Positions 33,565 to 43,102 of a stretch of DNA of 64,000 nt are shown here, in pieces; position 1 is the stretch's first letter, and every line of letters begins with the position of its first letter. Position numbers and translations under genes: made by a program. The stretch is from Daejeonella sp. JGW-45 (GTDB lineage Bacteria > Bacteroidota > Bacteroidia > Sphingobacteriales > Sphingobacteriaceae): the NCBI RefSeq assembly GCF_029360805.1, contig NZ_JARKNC010000008.1, forward strand, positions 248,001 to 312,000, given 5' to 3'. A model generated the notes under the pieces. It worked only from the letters and a program-made list of their open reading frames with translations, ran no database searches and was not told the DNA's origin.

Positions 33565-34227
33565 CTATTTTCTCAGAGATGCTATAATTCCCAACGCTTC
33601 CTTGGTTGAAGCTGTCAGCTCAGTATATTTTTTATTTTCCATTACATCTTTACTGACCAATTTGCTCCCCATTCCAACGGCACAAACTCCCGCTTTAAAC
33701 CAGCCTTCAATATTAGCCTTATCGAGCTCCACGCCTCCTGTTGGCATAAACAACAGTCCGGGAAATAACTCTTTGATCGCCGACATGAATCCTGGCCCCA
33801 GAATGTTTCCCGGGAATAGTTTTACCATTTTAGCCCCTAAAGTTTCAGCCTTAATGATCTCGCTTGGAGTCATACAGCCCGGGACCCAAAGAATGTCATG
33901 TCTATTAGACACCTCGGCTACACTTTCAACCAACCCCGGGCATATAATATAATCAGCTCCGGCGTCAATAAAAGTCTGCGCCATCGCACCATCTTTGATC
34001 GTGCCCACGCCCAGGTACATTCCCGGCATTTCAGCGTCAATCACAGAACGCATCTTCTTAAAATTCGCCAGCGCGGCCTCACCCCTGTTGGTGTATTCAA
34101 CGGTACGTATCCCTGCACTGTACAATGCTCTTAGTATTTCTACGCTTGTATCTTCGTCTTTAAAAAAATATAAAGGTAAAATCCCTTGTTCAGGTATTAA
34201 TTTTAAAAGTTCTGCTTTCTTACTCAT
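33565..34227 (-). CDS. eda: KDPG / 4-hydroxy-2-oxoglutarate aldolase
   Basis: A 220-residue class I aldolase that splits 2-keto-3-deoxy-6-phosphogluconate into pyruvate and glyceraldehyde 3-phosphate. The Schiff-base lysine is Lys136 in GAKMVKLFPG and the catalytic Glu44 is in TVEYTNRG; the phosphate loop is PTGG. It diverges from kdgK, whose product it uses. A one-mismatch -7 element (TACTTTAG, 34249-34256) is upstream. Confidence 0.93.
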   Translation of the reverse strand: MSKKAELLKLIPEQGILPLYFFKDEDTSVEILRALYSAGIRTVEYTNRGEAALANFKKMRSVIDAEMPGMYLGVGTIKDGAMAQTFIDAGADYIICPGLVESVAEVSNRHDILWVPGCMTPSEIIKAETLGAKMVKLFPGNILGPGFMSAIKELFPGLLFMPTGGVELDKANIEGWFKAGVCAVGMGSKLVSKDVMENKKYTELTASTKEALGIIASLRK

Positions 34228-34379
34228 GTGACATTTATGTTTGAGCCACTAAAGTAGCGAATTTATGAAAAGATTTGTGTAAAATGTCTATCACCTGACC
34301 TGACATCTCCATTAAAGTAACAATTTTCAAGTTATTACATGAATTGATATCTGAAACTTTCAAATACCGTCCTTTAATG

Positions 34380-34387
34380 TATTTTTG
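34380..34387 (+). promoter_or_regulatory. -7 promoter element for kdgK
   Basis: TATTTTTG matches TAnnTTTG, 57 nt before the kdgK ATG. Confidence 0.5.
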
Positions 34388-34444
34388 TTAAATCCTTAGG
34401 GATATTAACAAACCTTCTTTTCAACTTAAAATATCAGAATAACA

Positions 34445-35470
34445 ATGGCCAAAAAAGTCGTAACCCTTGGAGAAATAATGCTTCGCTTATCGACTCCTGA
34501 TTTCAAAAGATTCGTACAAAGTGACAATTTTGATGTAACGTATGGTGGCGGTGAAGCAAACGTTGCTGCCGCGCTTTGTAATTATGGTTTAAACGGATCA
34601 TTTGTTTCTAAAGTGCCCGACAATGCAATAGGCCAGTCAGCGATCAACCACCTTCGTCGTTATGGTGTGGATACCCAGCATGTTGCCAGAGGTGGTAAGA
34701 GGTTAGGTATCTATTTCCTGGAAACCGGTGCTTCCATGCGTGCTTCTCAGGTCATTTATGATCGTGCTGATGCTTCAATCTCTGAAGCCGATGCTTCTGA
34801 GTTTGATTTTGACGCTATTTTCGAAGGAGCCGACTGGTTCCATACAACCGGTATCACACCGGCTTTGAGCGATAGAGCCGCTGCACTAACTGAAGCAGCA
34901 CTAAAGGCCGCAAAAGCTAAAGGAATTACCACAAGTATAGACCTTAACTACCGCAAAAAGCTTTGGAGCAAAGAAAAAGCAAGAGAGGTAATGACCCGGC
35001 TTTGCCAGTATGTTGATGTTTGTATCGGTAATGAGGAAGATGCGCACGACAGTTTAGGCTTTACCAGCAAAGGTACTGATGTTACTAAGGGAGAATTAAA
35101 CCTTGACGGTTATAAAGATGTTTGCCGGCAGCTTAAAGAAAAATTTGGCTTCAAATACGTTGCTTCAAGTTTACGGGAAAGCCACAGCGCATCCGATAAC
35201 GGATGGTCTGCTTTGGTTTATGATGGCTCTGAATTCTACAGAACCAAGAAATACGAAGTTCGTATCGTTGACCGTGTAGGTAGCGGAGATTCATTTGCCA
35301 GTGGTTTCATTTACGGATTGGTAACCGGCATGAAAATGTCTGATGCTGCTGAATTCGGCGTTGCTGCATCAGCCTTGAAACACACCATTCCTGGCGACCT
35401 TAACCATGCCACACTATCCGATGTAAAAGCGTTGGTTGGAGGCGACGGCTCCGGACGTGTTCAGAGATAA
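34445..35470 (+). CDS. kdgK: 2-keto-3-deoxygluconate kinase (PfkB family)
   Basis: A 341-residue ribokinase-fold sugar kinase. The N-terminal GEIMLRLSTPD and GGGEANVAAAL, and the C-terminal DRVGSGDSFASGF with the catalytic Asp, are typical of KDG kinase. It makes KDPG for Eda, so the eda/kdgK pair is the end of hexuronate (pectin/alginate-type) breakdown. Upstream steps (uxaC, uxuA, etc.) are not in the window. Confidence 0.88.
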   Translation: MAKKVVTLGEIMLRLSTPDFKRFVQSDNFDVTYGGGEANVAAALCNYGLNGSFVSKVPDNAIGQSAINHLRRYGVDTQHVARGGKRLGIYFLETGASMRASQVIYDRADASISEADASEFDFDAIFEGADWFHTTGITPALSDRAAALTEAALKAAKAKGITTSIDLNYRKKLWSKEKAREVMTRLCQYVDVCIGNEEDAHDSLGFTSKGTDVTKGELNLDGYKDVCRQLKEKFGFKYVASSLRESHSASDNGWSALVYDGSEFYRTKKYEVRIVDRVGSGDSFASGFIYGLVTGMKMSDAAEFGVAASALKHTIPGDLNHATLSDVKALVGGDGSGRVQR

Positions 35471-35480
35471 TTTATAAAAG

Positions 35481-35510
35481 AGCCCACCTACCTAAAATAG
35501 GTGGGTTTTT
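35481..35510 (+). terminator. Intrinsic terminator after kdgK
   Basis: CCCACCTA, seven-base loop, TAGGTGGG, TTTTT. The following YhcH-family gene starts only 30 bp later, so read-through or its own promoter is needed. Confidence 0.85.
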
Positions 35511-35539
35511 ACTTAAGCATGTAGTTAAACACAAATAAA

Positions 35540-35989
35540 ATGATCATAGATACCCTTGATAACGCTGCCAGGTACTATAGCGTTCACCCTCTTTTTCAGA
35601 AGGCATTCGAATACATCAAAACCCAGGACCTCAAATCAATCGAAGTAAGCAAATTCGATATCAGCGAAGGATTGAAAGGCGTAATTGCGGAAAAAGAAGG
35701 TATGACTGCTGAAGAATCAGCATCGAAATTTGAATGCCACAATAACAACATTGATATTCAGCTCTGTATAACAGGCCCTGAAATCATCGGATGGCGCCCC
35801 CGGAGCACGTGTTCAAACCCAAAAGAGGAATATAATATAGAAAAAGACGTGTTATTTTTCAATGACGCGCCTGATATGCACTTCACGCTAAACGATAATC
35901 AATTTGCGATCTTCTTTCCTGAAGATGTTCATGCTCCTATGATTGCTGACGGAGTGGTTAAAAAGATGATCATTAAGGTTAAAGCCTAG
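35540..35989 (+). CDS. YhcH/YjgK/YiaL-family protein (sugar anomerase-like)
   Basis: A 149-residue cupin-like protein of the DUF386 family. Conserved blocks are FECHNNNIDIQLCITGPEIIGW and FAIFFPEDVHAP, with the metal-binding His residues. Family members (EbgC, NanQ) speed up sugar anomerisation or assist sugar-acid catabolism. Its position after kdgK supports a role in uronate-derived sugar use. Confidence 0.88.
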   Translation: MIIDTLDNAARYYSVHPLFQKAFEYIKTQDLKSIEVSKFDISEGLKGVIAEKEGMTAEESASKFECHNNNIDIQLCITGPEIIGWRPRSTCSNPKEEYNIEKDVLFFNDAPDMHFTLNDNQFAIFFPEDVHAPMIADGVVKKMIIKVKA

Positions 35990-36003
35990 TCGGATAAAGG
36001 AAT

Positions 36004-36075
36004 AAAGAGCAAGGAATAGGGAACAAAGACAAATCCCCGGTTAACCGGAAGTTCGGTCCTTATTCCTTGTTCTTT
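36004..36075. terminator. Long inverted repeat between convergent genes
   Basis: AAAGAGCAAGGAATA (36004-36018) pairs with TATTCCTTGTTCTTT (36061-36075) with one G-T wobble. The loop holds the palindrome CCGGTTAACCGG (36037-36048). The arms lie right behind the YhcH and aminotransferase stops. The left arm is part of a 7-base repeat (see findings). Confidence 0.6.
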
Positions 36076-36891
36076 TCATCCATACACATATTGGTCGAAC
36101 TCGGCCATCAGTGCCCTGGTAACTGGGCCGGGTGTACCGTCACCGAGAACCCTACCGTCAACTTTAGTAACAGGCAAAATATTTTTTGTTGTGCTGCTGA
36201 TGAATGCTTCCTTCGCATGACGGAGGTCGTCCATTGTTAATTCGCGCTCTTCTATTTTAAAATTTCCTGTTTTAAGCTGGAGAATATGCTTACGGGTAAC
36301 GCCTTTCAAAATATTGGTTTTCGAAGTTAGGATCTCGTCTTTTTCATTAATAAGAAAAAAGTTAGCCCGCGGACATTCCCGCAGCATACCATTATCATGA
36401 TAAAGAATATCATCAGCACCGGCCTCCTTTAACACAGGTTGCAGCCATATTGCTTTTAAATAGTCAAGCGTCTTTGCCAAAGCAAACTGCCTTTGGTAGT
36501 CATATGTCATCAGATGGATTGACTTCTCAAAGTCCCGGTTGACCTCAAATTCCTGCTGTGTAATGATAATATTTGACGAAGACGCTATATTAAAACCGTC
36601 GGGCGAGTACCCACCGGTTAATGTGATCCTTACCCCGGAGTCTGACAACTTGTTTTTATCCAGAAGTGCGGTAATCTGAGCAGTCAGATCATTCCTACTG
36701 AGCTTAACCGGCAAGCGCATCTGTTCAGCCGAACTATAAAACCGGTCCAGGTGATCCTCAAGAAAAACTGGCTTTCCGGCAACTGTTTTTAAGAAATCGA
36801 AAATCCCGTAGCCTCTCTGAATGGATAGGTCGGTGATCTTTAAGGTAGCTTCCTCCTGTGAAATTATTGAATCATTTACCAGAACGTACAT
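36076..36891 (-). CDS. Class IV PLP aminotransferase (D-amino-acid / BCAT type)
   Basis: A 271-residue fold-type IV enzyme. The start (MYVLVNDSIISQEEATLKITD, then RGYGIFDFLKT), the likely PLP-lysine Lys140 in AKTLDYLKA and the conserved ANFFLINEKDEI block support the family. Length (270-290) fits D-alanine aminotransferase or aminodeoxychorismate lyase-like members; the substrate cannot be chosen. It starts eight bases after the P1 peptidase stop, so they are cotranscribed. Confidence 0.85.
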   Translation of the reverse strand: MYVLVNDSIISQEEATLKITDLSIQRGYGIFDFLKTVAGKPVFLEDHLDRFYSSAEQMRLPVKLSRNDLTAQITALLDKNKLSDSGVRITLTGGYSPDGFNIASSSNIIITQQEFEVNRDFEKSIHLMTYDYQRQFALAKTLDYLKAIWLQPVLKEAGADDILYHDNGMLRECPRANFFLINEKDEILTSKTNILKGVTRKHILQLKTGNFKIEERELTMDDLRHAKEAFISSTTKNILPVTKVDGRVLGDGTPGPVTRALMAEFDQYVYG

Positions 36892-36899
36892 GGTCAGAT

Positions 36900-38033
36900 T
36901 TATAAACGTTTATATTTTTTTAATATAGGAACAACTTTATCCAGCGGCAATGCCTCAACAAAATTACCCGACCGGCCGGACATAGACGTAGCAGCGAACA
37001 ATGAGTTAATAATAGCCTCTTCCGTTGCTTCTATGGCAGCCATGAATAACTGGGAAGTAAAATCATTATGTAAATACTCCGCTTTTAACAAGGGCGACTG
37101 AGGCTGATGCGGAATACGGATGGGAGCTGCGGTTGAAAATGCGATTACATAATCTCCACTCCCGTTGGATGCGATACCGCCGGTTTTTGCCATGCCCATA
37201 AAAGCTCTTTTGGCCAATCGCTCGAGGTTACGTGCGTCAAGTGGCGCATCAGTAGCAACTACCATCATGCAAGAGCCGTCAGCATTATTCAGAAGTTTAT
37301 CACTGAATGAAAATTTTCCTAACTCCTCTCCTACAGGAACACCATCGATCTGCAAGACGCCTCCAAAATTGGTCTGGGTCAGAACACCGACAGTGTACCC
37401 GCCCAAACCCTGAGGCAGCTTTCTTGAGGATGTACCAATACCACCTTTAAAACCGAAACAAACGGTACCTGTACCGGCTCCAACATTCCCCTGTGATACC
37501 GGGCCTTCGCTGGCTTTCTGAATCGCCCTGAGTACGTCCGACTTTGTCACATGTCTTCCGCGAATATCGTTCAGATAGCTGTCGTTGGTCTCGCCAACAA
37601 GGGCATTTACCGACCGTACATTTTCATTGCCCGGCTGAAATAATGTATAGTCTACTATAGCTTCCATCGCCGCAGCAACACTCAGGGTATTCGTCAGAAT
37701 AATCGGAGTCTCGAGGTTACCTAATTCGTCCACTTGCGTACTACCGGCAAGCTTACCAAATCCGTTGCCGCTGAATATTGCAGCAGGCAGTTTCATTTGA
37801 AAAATATTTCCCGGTTGAGGTATTATAGCTGTTACACCGGTTCGTATGGAATCGCCTTTGATAATCGTTTCCTGCCCCACCTTCACACCCGGAACATCAG
37901 TTATGGCGTTCAGTTTACCCGCACTTAAAACTCCCATTCTTAGACCGAGAGTACGTGGAAGTACTCTTTCCTGCGAAAAACCGCAAAGAGACGCAAGTAA
38001 AAGCAGTGCACAAAAGAAACATCTTTGCATCAC
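36900..38033 (-). CDS. P1 family peptidase (DmpA-type aminopeptidase)
   Basis: A 377-residue, secreted (signal peptide MMQRCFFCALLLLASLCGFSQ) N-terminal nucleophile hydrolase. The family start ITDVPGVKVGQETII is clear. Self-cleavage is expected at Gly253-Ser254 in ADGSCMMVVATDAPL, freeing the catalytic Ser254. DmpA-type enzymes release N-terminal amino acids, including D-residues, from peptides. Pairing with a D-amino-acid-type aminotransferase suggests use of peptides from cell walls; this is inference. Confidence 0.9.
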   Translation of the reverse strand: MMQRCFFCALLLLASLCGFSQERVLPRTLGLRMGVLSAGKLNAITDVPGVKVGQETIIKGDSIRTGVTAIIPQPGNIFQMKLPAAIFSGNGFGKLAGSTQVDELGNLETPIILTNTLSVAAAMEAIVDYTLFQPGNENVRSVNALVGETNDSYLNDIRGRHVTKSDVLRAIQKASEGPVSQGNVGAGTGTVCFGFKGGIGTSSRKLPQGLGGYTVGVLTQTNFGGVLQIDGVPVGEELGKFSFSDKLLNNADGSCMMVVATDAPLDARNLERLAKRAFMGMAKTGGIASNGSGDYVIAFSTAAPIRIPHQPQSPLLKAEYLHNDFTSQLFMAAIEATEEAIINSLFAATSMSGRSGNFVEALPLDKVVPILKKYKRL

Positions 38034-38152
38034 ACAATATTAATGAATAATCCGGACTCTGAAAGGAAATCTAAAACCTCTTTGTTACCCGTCGGACAGG
38101 GTATTTTATTTTAGCAGATAGAAAAGTATATTGCATCTTAAAACAACCGAAA

Positions 38153-39448
38153 TTGAAACCCGGAACCCTAAACAAACTTCTAATCCTGACTTTCTGCGCT
38201 ACTGCGTTCAGCCAGGTAAATGCTCAAAGTAAAAGGAAGATCGAAAAGATATTCAAAGCTTCTGAGATCGTCAACAACCATTATACAGGCTTTGCTTTGT
38301 ATGATCCTGCAAAAGACAAGATGATATATGAACTGGACGCGAATAAACCCGCGATACCAGCGTCCAACACTAAAATTATAACGTTATATACGGCCTTAAA
38401 CATGCTCGGTGACTCCATTCCGGGATTACGCTACATCACAAACGGAGATTCCCTGATATTCTGGGGTACGGGCGACCCTTCGATGCTTCACCCCGACCTT
38501 AAATCCACCAGGGTATATGATTTTTTAAAGAACTCTGATAAGAAGCTCTTCTATTCACACAGCAATGCAAGTACAGATTTTGCCGGTTCGGCGATCTATA
38601 CGATAGCAATGGTGTCACTGCCTGTTGGTGAAAACACTGCCCAGGCTTATGCTGGCCCTGATGGAAAAGTTCGGCTGAAACCTGAATTCTTAAACGAATT
38701 TCTGAGGCTCGATACGTCCTATCATCCGCGTGCATTCTCCGTGCGACGGGATGAGAGAACAAATACATTCAGCTATCCGGCCATGCCAGTGCCTGCGAAT
38801 TTCAAGCAGACTGTTTATTTGGTACCAGGCGCAAAATTAACCCAGCAAACTTTAACTGAGGTTCTTGGCAAACCCGTCAATATAACTGGTATGGCCCTTC
38901 CTGCTGAGGCTAAGACGATCTACAGCATTCGCGCTGACTCACTTTACAAAAGGATGATGTTGCCCAGCGACAACTATCTTGCAGAACAAATACTTTATTT
39001 ATGCTCCTCCACCCTTCCCGGTAAATTAAGCGTGGAAGCGGCTATACAGCACAGTTCAAAAAACTATCTGACCGATCTGCCCGACCTGTTTCAGTGGCGC
39101 GATGGCTCGGGACTGTCAAGGAGCAACTATTTCAGTCCGAGATCCATTGTAAAAATGCTGATCAAGACCCGTGACAAAGTTAACGATGAGCAAAGATTAC
39201 TTAACATGTTCCCTGTGGGCGGTGTAAGCGGCACTTTACGCACGGCGTTCAAAACAGACAATGGCGTTCCTTTCGTTTGGGCCAAAACCGGTACCCTCTC
39301 TAACGTGCGGATACAAGGTGGATACCTGGTAACCCGCAAAGGAAAGAAATTCATTTATTCCTTTATGAATAATAATTTCCTGATTCCCTCTGCCGATGTG
39401 AGTAATGAAATGGTCCGCATCATGACCCTGATCCGTGAAAAGTATTAA
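38153..39448 (+). CDS. dacB: D-alanyl-D-alanine carboxypeptidase / endopeptidase (PBP4 type)
   Basis: A 431-residue penicillin-binding protein with a signal peptide (to about QVNAQ). The S-x-x-K motif is Ser71-Asn-Thr-Lys74 in IPASNTKIITLY, the SxN motif is in LPSDNYLAEQ and the KTG motif in WAKTGTLSN. It trims peptidoglycan stem peptides. The start codon is TTG; no upstream in-frame ATG is found and the signal peptide begins right there. It is followed 10 bp later by an amidase gene. Confidence 0.92.
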   Translation: MKPGTLNKLLILTFCATAFSQVNAQSKRKIEKIFKASEIVNNHYTGFALYDPAKDKMIYELDANKPAIPASNTKIITLYTALNMLGDSIPGLRYITNGDSLIFWGTGDPSMLHPDLKSTRVYDFLKNSDKKLFYSHSNASTDFAGSAIYTIAMVSLPVGENTAQAYAGPDGKVRLKPEFLNEFLRLDTSYHPRAFSVRRDERTNTFSYPAMPVPANFKQTVYLVPGAKLTQQTLTEVLGKPVNITGMALPAEAKTIYSIRADSLYKRMMLPSDNYLAEQILYLCSSTLPGKLSVEAAIQHSSKNYLTDLPDLFQWRDGSGLSRSNYFSPRSIVKMLIKTRDKVNDEQRLLNMFPVGGVSGTLRTAFKTDNGVPFVWAKTGTLSNVRIQGGYLVTRKGKKFIYSFMNNNFLIPSADVSNEMVRIMTLIREKY

Positions 39449-39458
39449 AATCCTGTAA

Positions 39459-40496
39459 ATGAACCATCATCTAATTAAAATGCTTTCATCTGATAATTTA
39501 CAGCGAATGATAAGGACGACAGCACTGTCATTCGCATTCCTTCAACTTTTCATTTTAAGCTCATACGCCCAGAAAACGCTGCCATTGGCAGGTAAGGTAA
39601 TAGTAATTGATCCCGGCCACGGCGGTTCTGCCGCAACCGACAGTTACCGGCAAGGCCCTACCGGCGAACGGGAGGAATGGATCGATTTGCGGGTAGGAAT
39701 CCTCCTAAAAAGCTTGCTGGAAGAAAAAGGCGCTAAGGTGCTTCTCACCCGAAGTGAAGACGTGACCTTCCCGCTCGCCGCCCGTTCAAAAATGGCGGTC
39801 GATAACAAGGCTGATCTTTTTGTATCTATTCACCATAATGCAACGGCTGACCCAGCTGTAAACTTCCCTATCATCTATTACCACGGGCTTGCTTCCGAGA
39901 ATGCAGCCAGCGTAGAGTTCAGCAGGCATCTGGCGAAAAACCTGGCTAAATACATGTACAAGAAGAAAACTCCGGTAAGCATTGTTTCTGATTTTACCAT
40001 ATTCTCGGCACAGGGCGCTTCTGTACTCAGAGGCTCGTATGGCATACCCGGTGTATTGGCAGAGGCCTCGTTCTTTACGAACCCCGCTGAGGAAAGCCGC
40101 CTGAAAGAAAAAGAGCATAACCTCAACGAGGCCATTGCCTATGCCCAAGCCATGGAAGCATTCCTTACGAAACCCGTTCCGCAGATCCTGCCTAAATCCC
40201 AGTCGAAATTTCCACCGCAATTTCAAACGCTCCAGGAAGCAGAACGCATGAGCCCCGTTGCACGTCGTTGGATGCAGGATTACCAGGAGGCTAAAGTCCT
40301 AATGAAAAACAAGGACGAAGCATCACTTCAAAGAGCTTACGACCTCTTCTCCCAATCCGCAAAATCGTTTCCGGATTCGCCAGTTGCACGAGACTGCCAT
40401 AAAAACCGGGCTGCCTTGCTTCGTAAGCTTGGGAAAACAGAGCAGGCGATCCAGGAGGAAACGCGGGTACGGGAATTTTATCCTGTAAAACCTTAA
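39459..40496 (+). CDS. N-acetylmuramoyl-L-alanine amidase (Amidase_3)
   Basis: A 345-residue secreted zinc amidase. The catalytic core has VIVIDPGHGG (zinc His), REEWIDLRVG (zinc Glu) and FVSIHHNA (zinc His). After the core (from about residue 265) a helical, TPR-like tail follows (EASLQRAYDLFSQSAKSFPDSP). A cleaner signal peptide starts at the internal ATG 39507 (MIRTTALSFAFLQLF), which may be the real start. It lies between dacB and a GH18 gene, all on one strand with short gaps. Confidence 0.9.
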   Translation: MNHHLIKMLSSDNLQRMIRTTALSFAFLQLFILSSYAQKTLPLAGKVIVIDPGHGGSAATDSYRQGPTGEREEWIDLRVGILLKSLLEEKGAKVLLTRSEDVTFPLAARSKMAVDNKADLFVSIHHNATADPAVNFPIIYYHGLASENAASVEFSRHLAKNLAKYMYKKKTPVSIVSDFTIFSAQGASVLRGSYGIPGVLAEASFFTNPAEESRLKEKEHNLNEAIAYAQAMEAFLTKPVPQILPKSQSKFPPQFQTLQEAERMSPVARRWMQDYQEAKVLMKNKDEASLQRAYDLFSQSAKSFPDSPVARDCHKNRAALLRKLGKTEQAIQEETRVREFYPVKP

Positions 40497-40509
40497 ATTA
40501 TTTCCCTTA

Positions 40510-41493
40510 ATGACAAGATCACTTCTGGCACTGGTGCTGATACTTCTATCAATCTGGACCACAAATGCCCAGTCAAATAAGAAAAGCGCCAAAGAGAAAC
40601 AATTCAGGGTAGTTGGGTATTATTCCCTGAGATCTGCAATGAATGCTGATCTAAAGACCGTTCCGTTTGATAAATTAACGCATGTTAACCTATCATTCCT
40701 TAATCCCGACACCTCGGGCAATTTCACTCAGGACCTCTCCCCCCTGGTACCTTTTGTTAAAGCAGCCCATGCCCGGGGAGTGAAAGTCCTTCCTTCCATT
40801 GCCGGCGGTGGCCGACATGAGTATTACCATAAGCTCCTTCGGGATGATAGGCGCTCAAAATTCGTCAGTGATCTCGTAGATATAGCGGTCAGATATGATT
40901 TCGATGGGATCGATGTAGACATTGAGGGCAAAGACATCGACGAAAACTACGAAGCTTTTGTCATAGAACTAAAAAAGGCGCTCAAAGCGAAGAAAAAACT
41001 TACAACGTCAGCCATAGCCGTATTTTATAAAGATCAGCCCAGCGACCGCGCCTTGAAGCAGTACGACTTCGTCAACCTTATGAGTTACGATCATACCGGG
41101 CCCTGGACACCTTCTAAGCCGGGACCGCACTCCACTTACGATCATGCAGTCGCAGATCTAAATTACTTCAGGGTGGATAGGAAGATCCCTAAAAAGAAAA
41201 TTGTACTGGGTGTAGGATTTTATGGCTACGGCTTTGGACCCGATTTAACATCCAAGCCCTCCAGCATGAATTATGGCCAAATTGTAAAGAACTTTCCGGG
41301 ATCCGAAAATTCAGATCAGGTGACCATGCCTGGCGGACAGACTATGTACTATAATGGTATTGAAACCATGAAAAAGAAGGTTCAATTGGCAAAAGAGAAA
41401 GCTTCAGGAATAATGATCTGGCAAATACTGGGAGATGCGCCGGGTGATCAATCATTATTGAAATTGATCAATGAGGTCGGTTACGCCAGGTAG
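40510..41493 (+). CDS. Secreted GH18 chitinase-like glycosidase
   Basis: A 327-residue secreted protein (signal peptide to about TTNAQ). The GH18 catalytic motif DxxDxDxE is complete: Asp132, Asp135, Asp137, Glu139 in FDGIDVDIEG. Conserved barrel parts NLMSYDHTGPW and GVGFYGYGFG follow. It could act on chitin or on peptidoglycan glycans; the company of amidase and PBP4 favours the latter or chitin scavenging. It starts 14 bp after the amidase stop. Confidence 0.9.
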   Translation: MTRSLLALVLILLSIWTTNAQSNKKSAKEKQFRVVGYYSLRSAMNADLKTVPFDKLTHVNLSFLNPDTSGNFTQDLSPLVPFVKAAHARGVKVLPSIAGGGRHEYYHKLLRDDRRSKFVSDLVDIAVRYDFDGIDVDIEGKDIDENYEAFVIELKKALKAKKKLTTSAIAVFYKDQPSDRALKQYDFVNLMSYDHTGPWTPSKPGPHSTYDHAVADLNYFRVDRKIPKKKIVLGVGFYGYGFGPDLTSKPSSMNYGQIVKNFPGSENSDQVTMPGGQTMYYNGIETMKKKVQLAKEKASGIMIWQILGDAPGDQSLLKLINEVGYAR

Positions 41494-41552
41494 ATTCGAG
41501 AAACGAGATGCGGGGTTTCCCGTTTCTCCCATCTCGCTTCTCGTATCTAATA
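41493..41552. terminator. Inverted repeat made of 7-base units between convergent genes
   Basis: GAT-CGAGAAACGAGATG (41493-41510) pairs with CATCTCGCTTCTCG-ATC (41530-41547) with two mismatches. The whole stretch reads in steps of seven: CGAGAAA, CGAGATG, CGGGGTT, TCCCGTT, TCTCCCA, TCTCGCT, TCTCGTA, TCTAATA. It reaches into the stop region of the M14 gene. Confidence 0.6.
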
Positions 41553-43031
41553 CCCCATCGTATTCACCAAAACCTTCGCCGGCCGGCTCAAATCAACTTT
41601 ATACCCGTTCACAACTGCGTAGACCGGCTTTTCGTCCCGCGTGAGAAGAAACTGGGCGCTTTGTCCGACGCCTGCCGTCTGCACAGGGCTCTGGTTGCTG
41701 CTCGTCAGATTCAACAGCCTGCCCTTTATCGCTCCGGCAGGAGATTTACCGTCCGACCATTTAACAAAAAGATAACCCGCCTTCATAAGATCTAATTCCT
41801 GCTGCGGGTTTAGTCTATCCCATTCAGCTCTGGTCATGCTCTTAATTTTGCCGGGTGTGAACTTTAATCCTTCGGCGTCGATCTCATCGTATCCAAATAT
41901 CAGTTCCTGGTCGCCCAGTTCGGCAATACGGCCGCTGTATGACATGCTTGCATTCTCCGGTCCCCGGATCTGAGAACGGTTGACACCTAAATGAGTTTTA
42001 AACTCTCTGCCTTCTTTAGTTATCAGTACGTTTTTTACAAAAACATCATAGAGGGCGTTTTCATTTTCAGGAATAGCCTCGTAATCCTTGATGTTTTCCT
42101 GTTCATAAGACTGCTTAGCGATCGATTCGAATGCGGTAAGTAAAGCCAGGAAATTGAGTTTGCGTATATACTGCTTCTCCGGGTCATGATAGTATCCTCC
42201 TGATTCGATCAGGATAGTAGAGATTCCCATACCCTGAAAGGTATCGCCAAAGCACCGCGGGTCAAAATCATCGTTATATTTTGCCACGTTACCCGGAGAT
42301 TTGATTTGCAAAGCCTTATTCATGGAAAGAATGATCTGTGTAGCTCTTCTCCGAACATCATTCATATCCTTGGCGTAATTATATGCAGGTGCAAGGAATG
42401 AAATAGTAGCAGATTTACCGGAGCGGCCGGCAGAATAGAGATAATTCTGATCATGCAGGTTAAAACCGATCTGGGGCTTAAGCTTTTTAGCAAGCGACAT
42501 TAGGGCATTACCCTCCGGTGTAACCAACATACGGGCATCCCGGTTGATGTCTATTTCAAGTTCATTCCGCCTTCTCCATGCCTGTGCGCCATCCGGGTTC
42601 AGCATCGGCACAAAATGGAGCTCAAGATTATCGAGTATAAGATTTCTCAGTTCGCTATTATCGTCATCAGAACTCAGGAAGTTAAATATATCGAATAAGG
42701 CCATGGTTGCCGTCGACTCATCACCATGCATCTGTGACCATAACATCACGGTTGTTTTACCACGTCCTGCCATTAAATGATTAATGCTCCTTCCCCGAAC
42801 CGATTTGCCGATTTCTTCCTTAGTTAAAAACTTCGAAGCTACATGCTTCTCTATAAGCGGAAGCATTTCACTGTGCTTCATAAAACGGTTGACTATTGCC
42901 GGTTCCCTGTATTTATCATACTGTTCCCATGCTTTTTCCACCGCCACACTGTTTTTTGCAGCGCTCTGGCACATGGCGAAGTGTGTGGTAACAAATAACA
43001 AGTTGAATAATAACAGCAGTCTGATTTTCAT
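41547..43031 (-). CDS. M14-family zinc carboxypeptidase
   Basis: A 494-residue secreted peptidase (signal peptide to about FAMCQ). The zinc ligands His102 and Glu105 are in SQMHGDEST; the conserved INRDAR block (substrate Arg) follows; the C-terminal part is a smaller, less conserved domain. Family members include carboxypeptidases and peptidoglycan stem-peptide hydrolases. It diverges from the beta-lactamase-like gene with 71 bp between. Confidence 0.88.
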   Translation of the reverse strand: MKIRLLLLFNLLFVTTHFAMCQSAAKNSVAVEKAWEQYDKYREPAIVNRFMKHSEMLPLIEKHVASKFLTKEEIGKSVRGRSINHLMAGRGKTTVMLWSQMHGDESTATMALFDIFNFLSSDDDNSELRNLILDNLELHFVPMLNPDGAQAWRRRNELEIDINRDARMLVTPEGNALMSLAKKLKPQIGFNLHDQNYLYSAGRSGKSATISFLAPAYNYAKDMNDVRRRATQIILSMNKALQIKSPGNVAKYNDDFDPRCFGDTFQGMGISTILIESGGYYHDPEKQYIRKLNFLALLTAFESIAKQSYEQENIKDYEAIPENENALYDVFVKNVLITKEGREFKTHLGVNRSQIRGPENASMSYSGRIAELGDQELIFGYDEIDAEGLKFTPGKIKSMTRAEWDRLNPQQELDLMKAGYLFVKWSDGKSPAGAIKGRLLNLTSSNQSPVQTAGVGQSAQFLLTRDEKPVYAVVNGYKVDLSRPAKVLVNTMGY

Positions 43032-43065
43032 GACGGGTCTAAGTGTTAAAGCAATTTTATCAGAT

Positions 43066-43087
43066 AAAAATACAATTGTATCTTTAA
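43066..43087. promoter_or_regulatory. Palindrome at the centre of a divergent promoter
   Basis: ATACAATTGTAT (43071-43082) is a perfect 12-bp palindrome. One-mismatch -7 elements flank it symmetrically: TATTTTTA on the minus strand (43066-43073) and TATCTTTA on the plus strand (43080-43087). One regulator site could control both genes. Confidence 0.35.
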
Positions 43088-43102
43088 TTATATCAAATAA
43101 TT

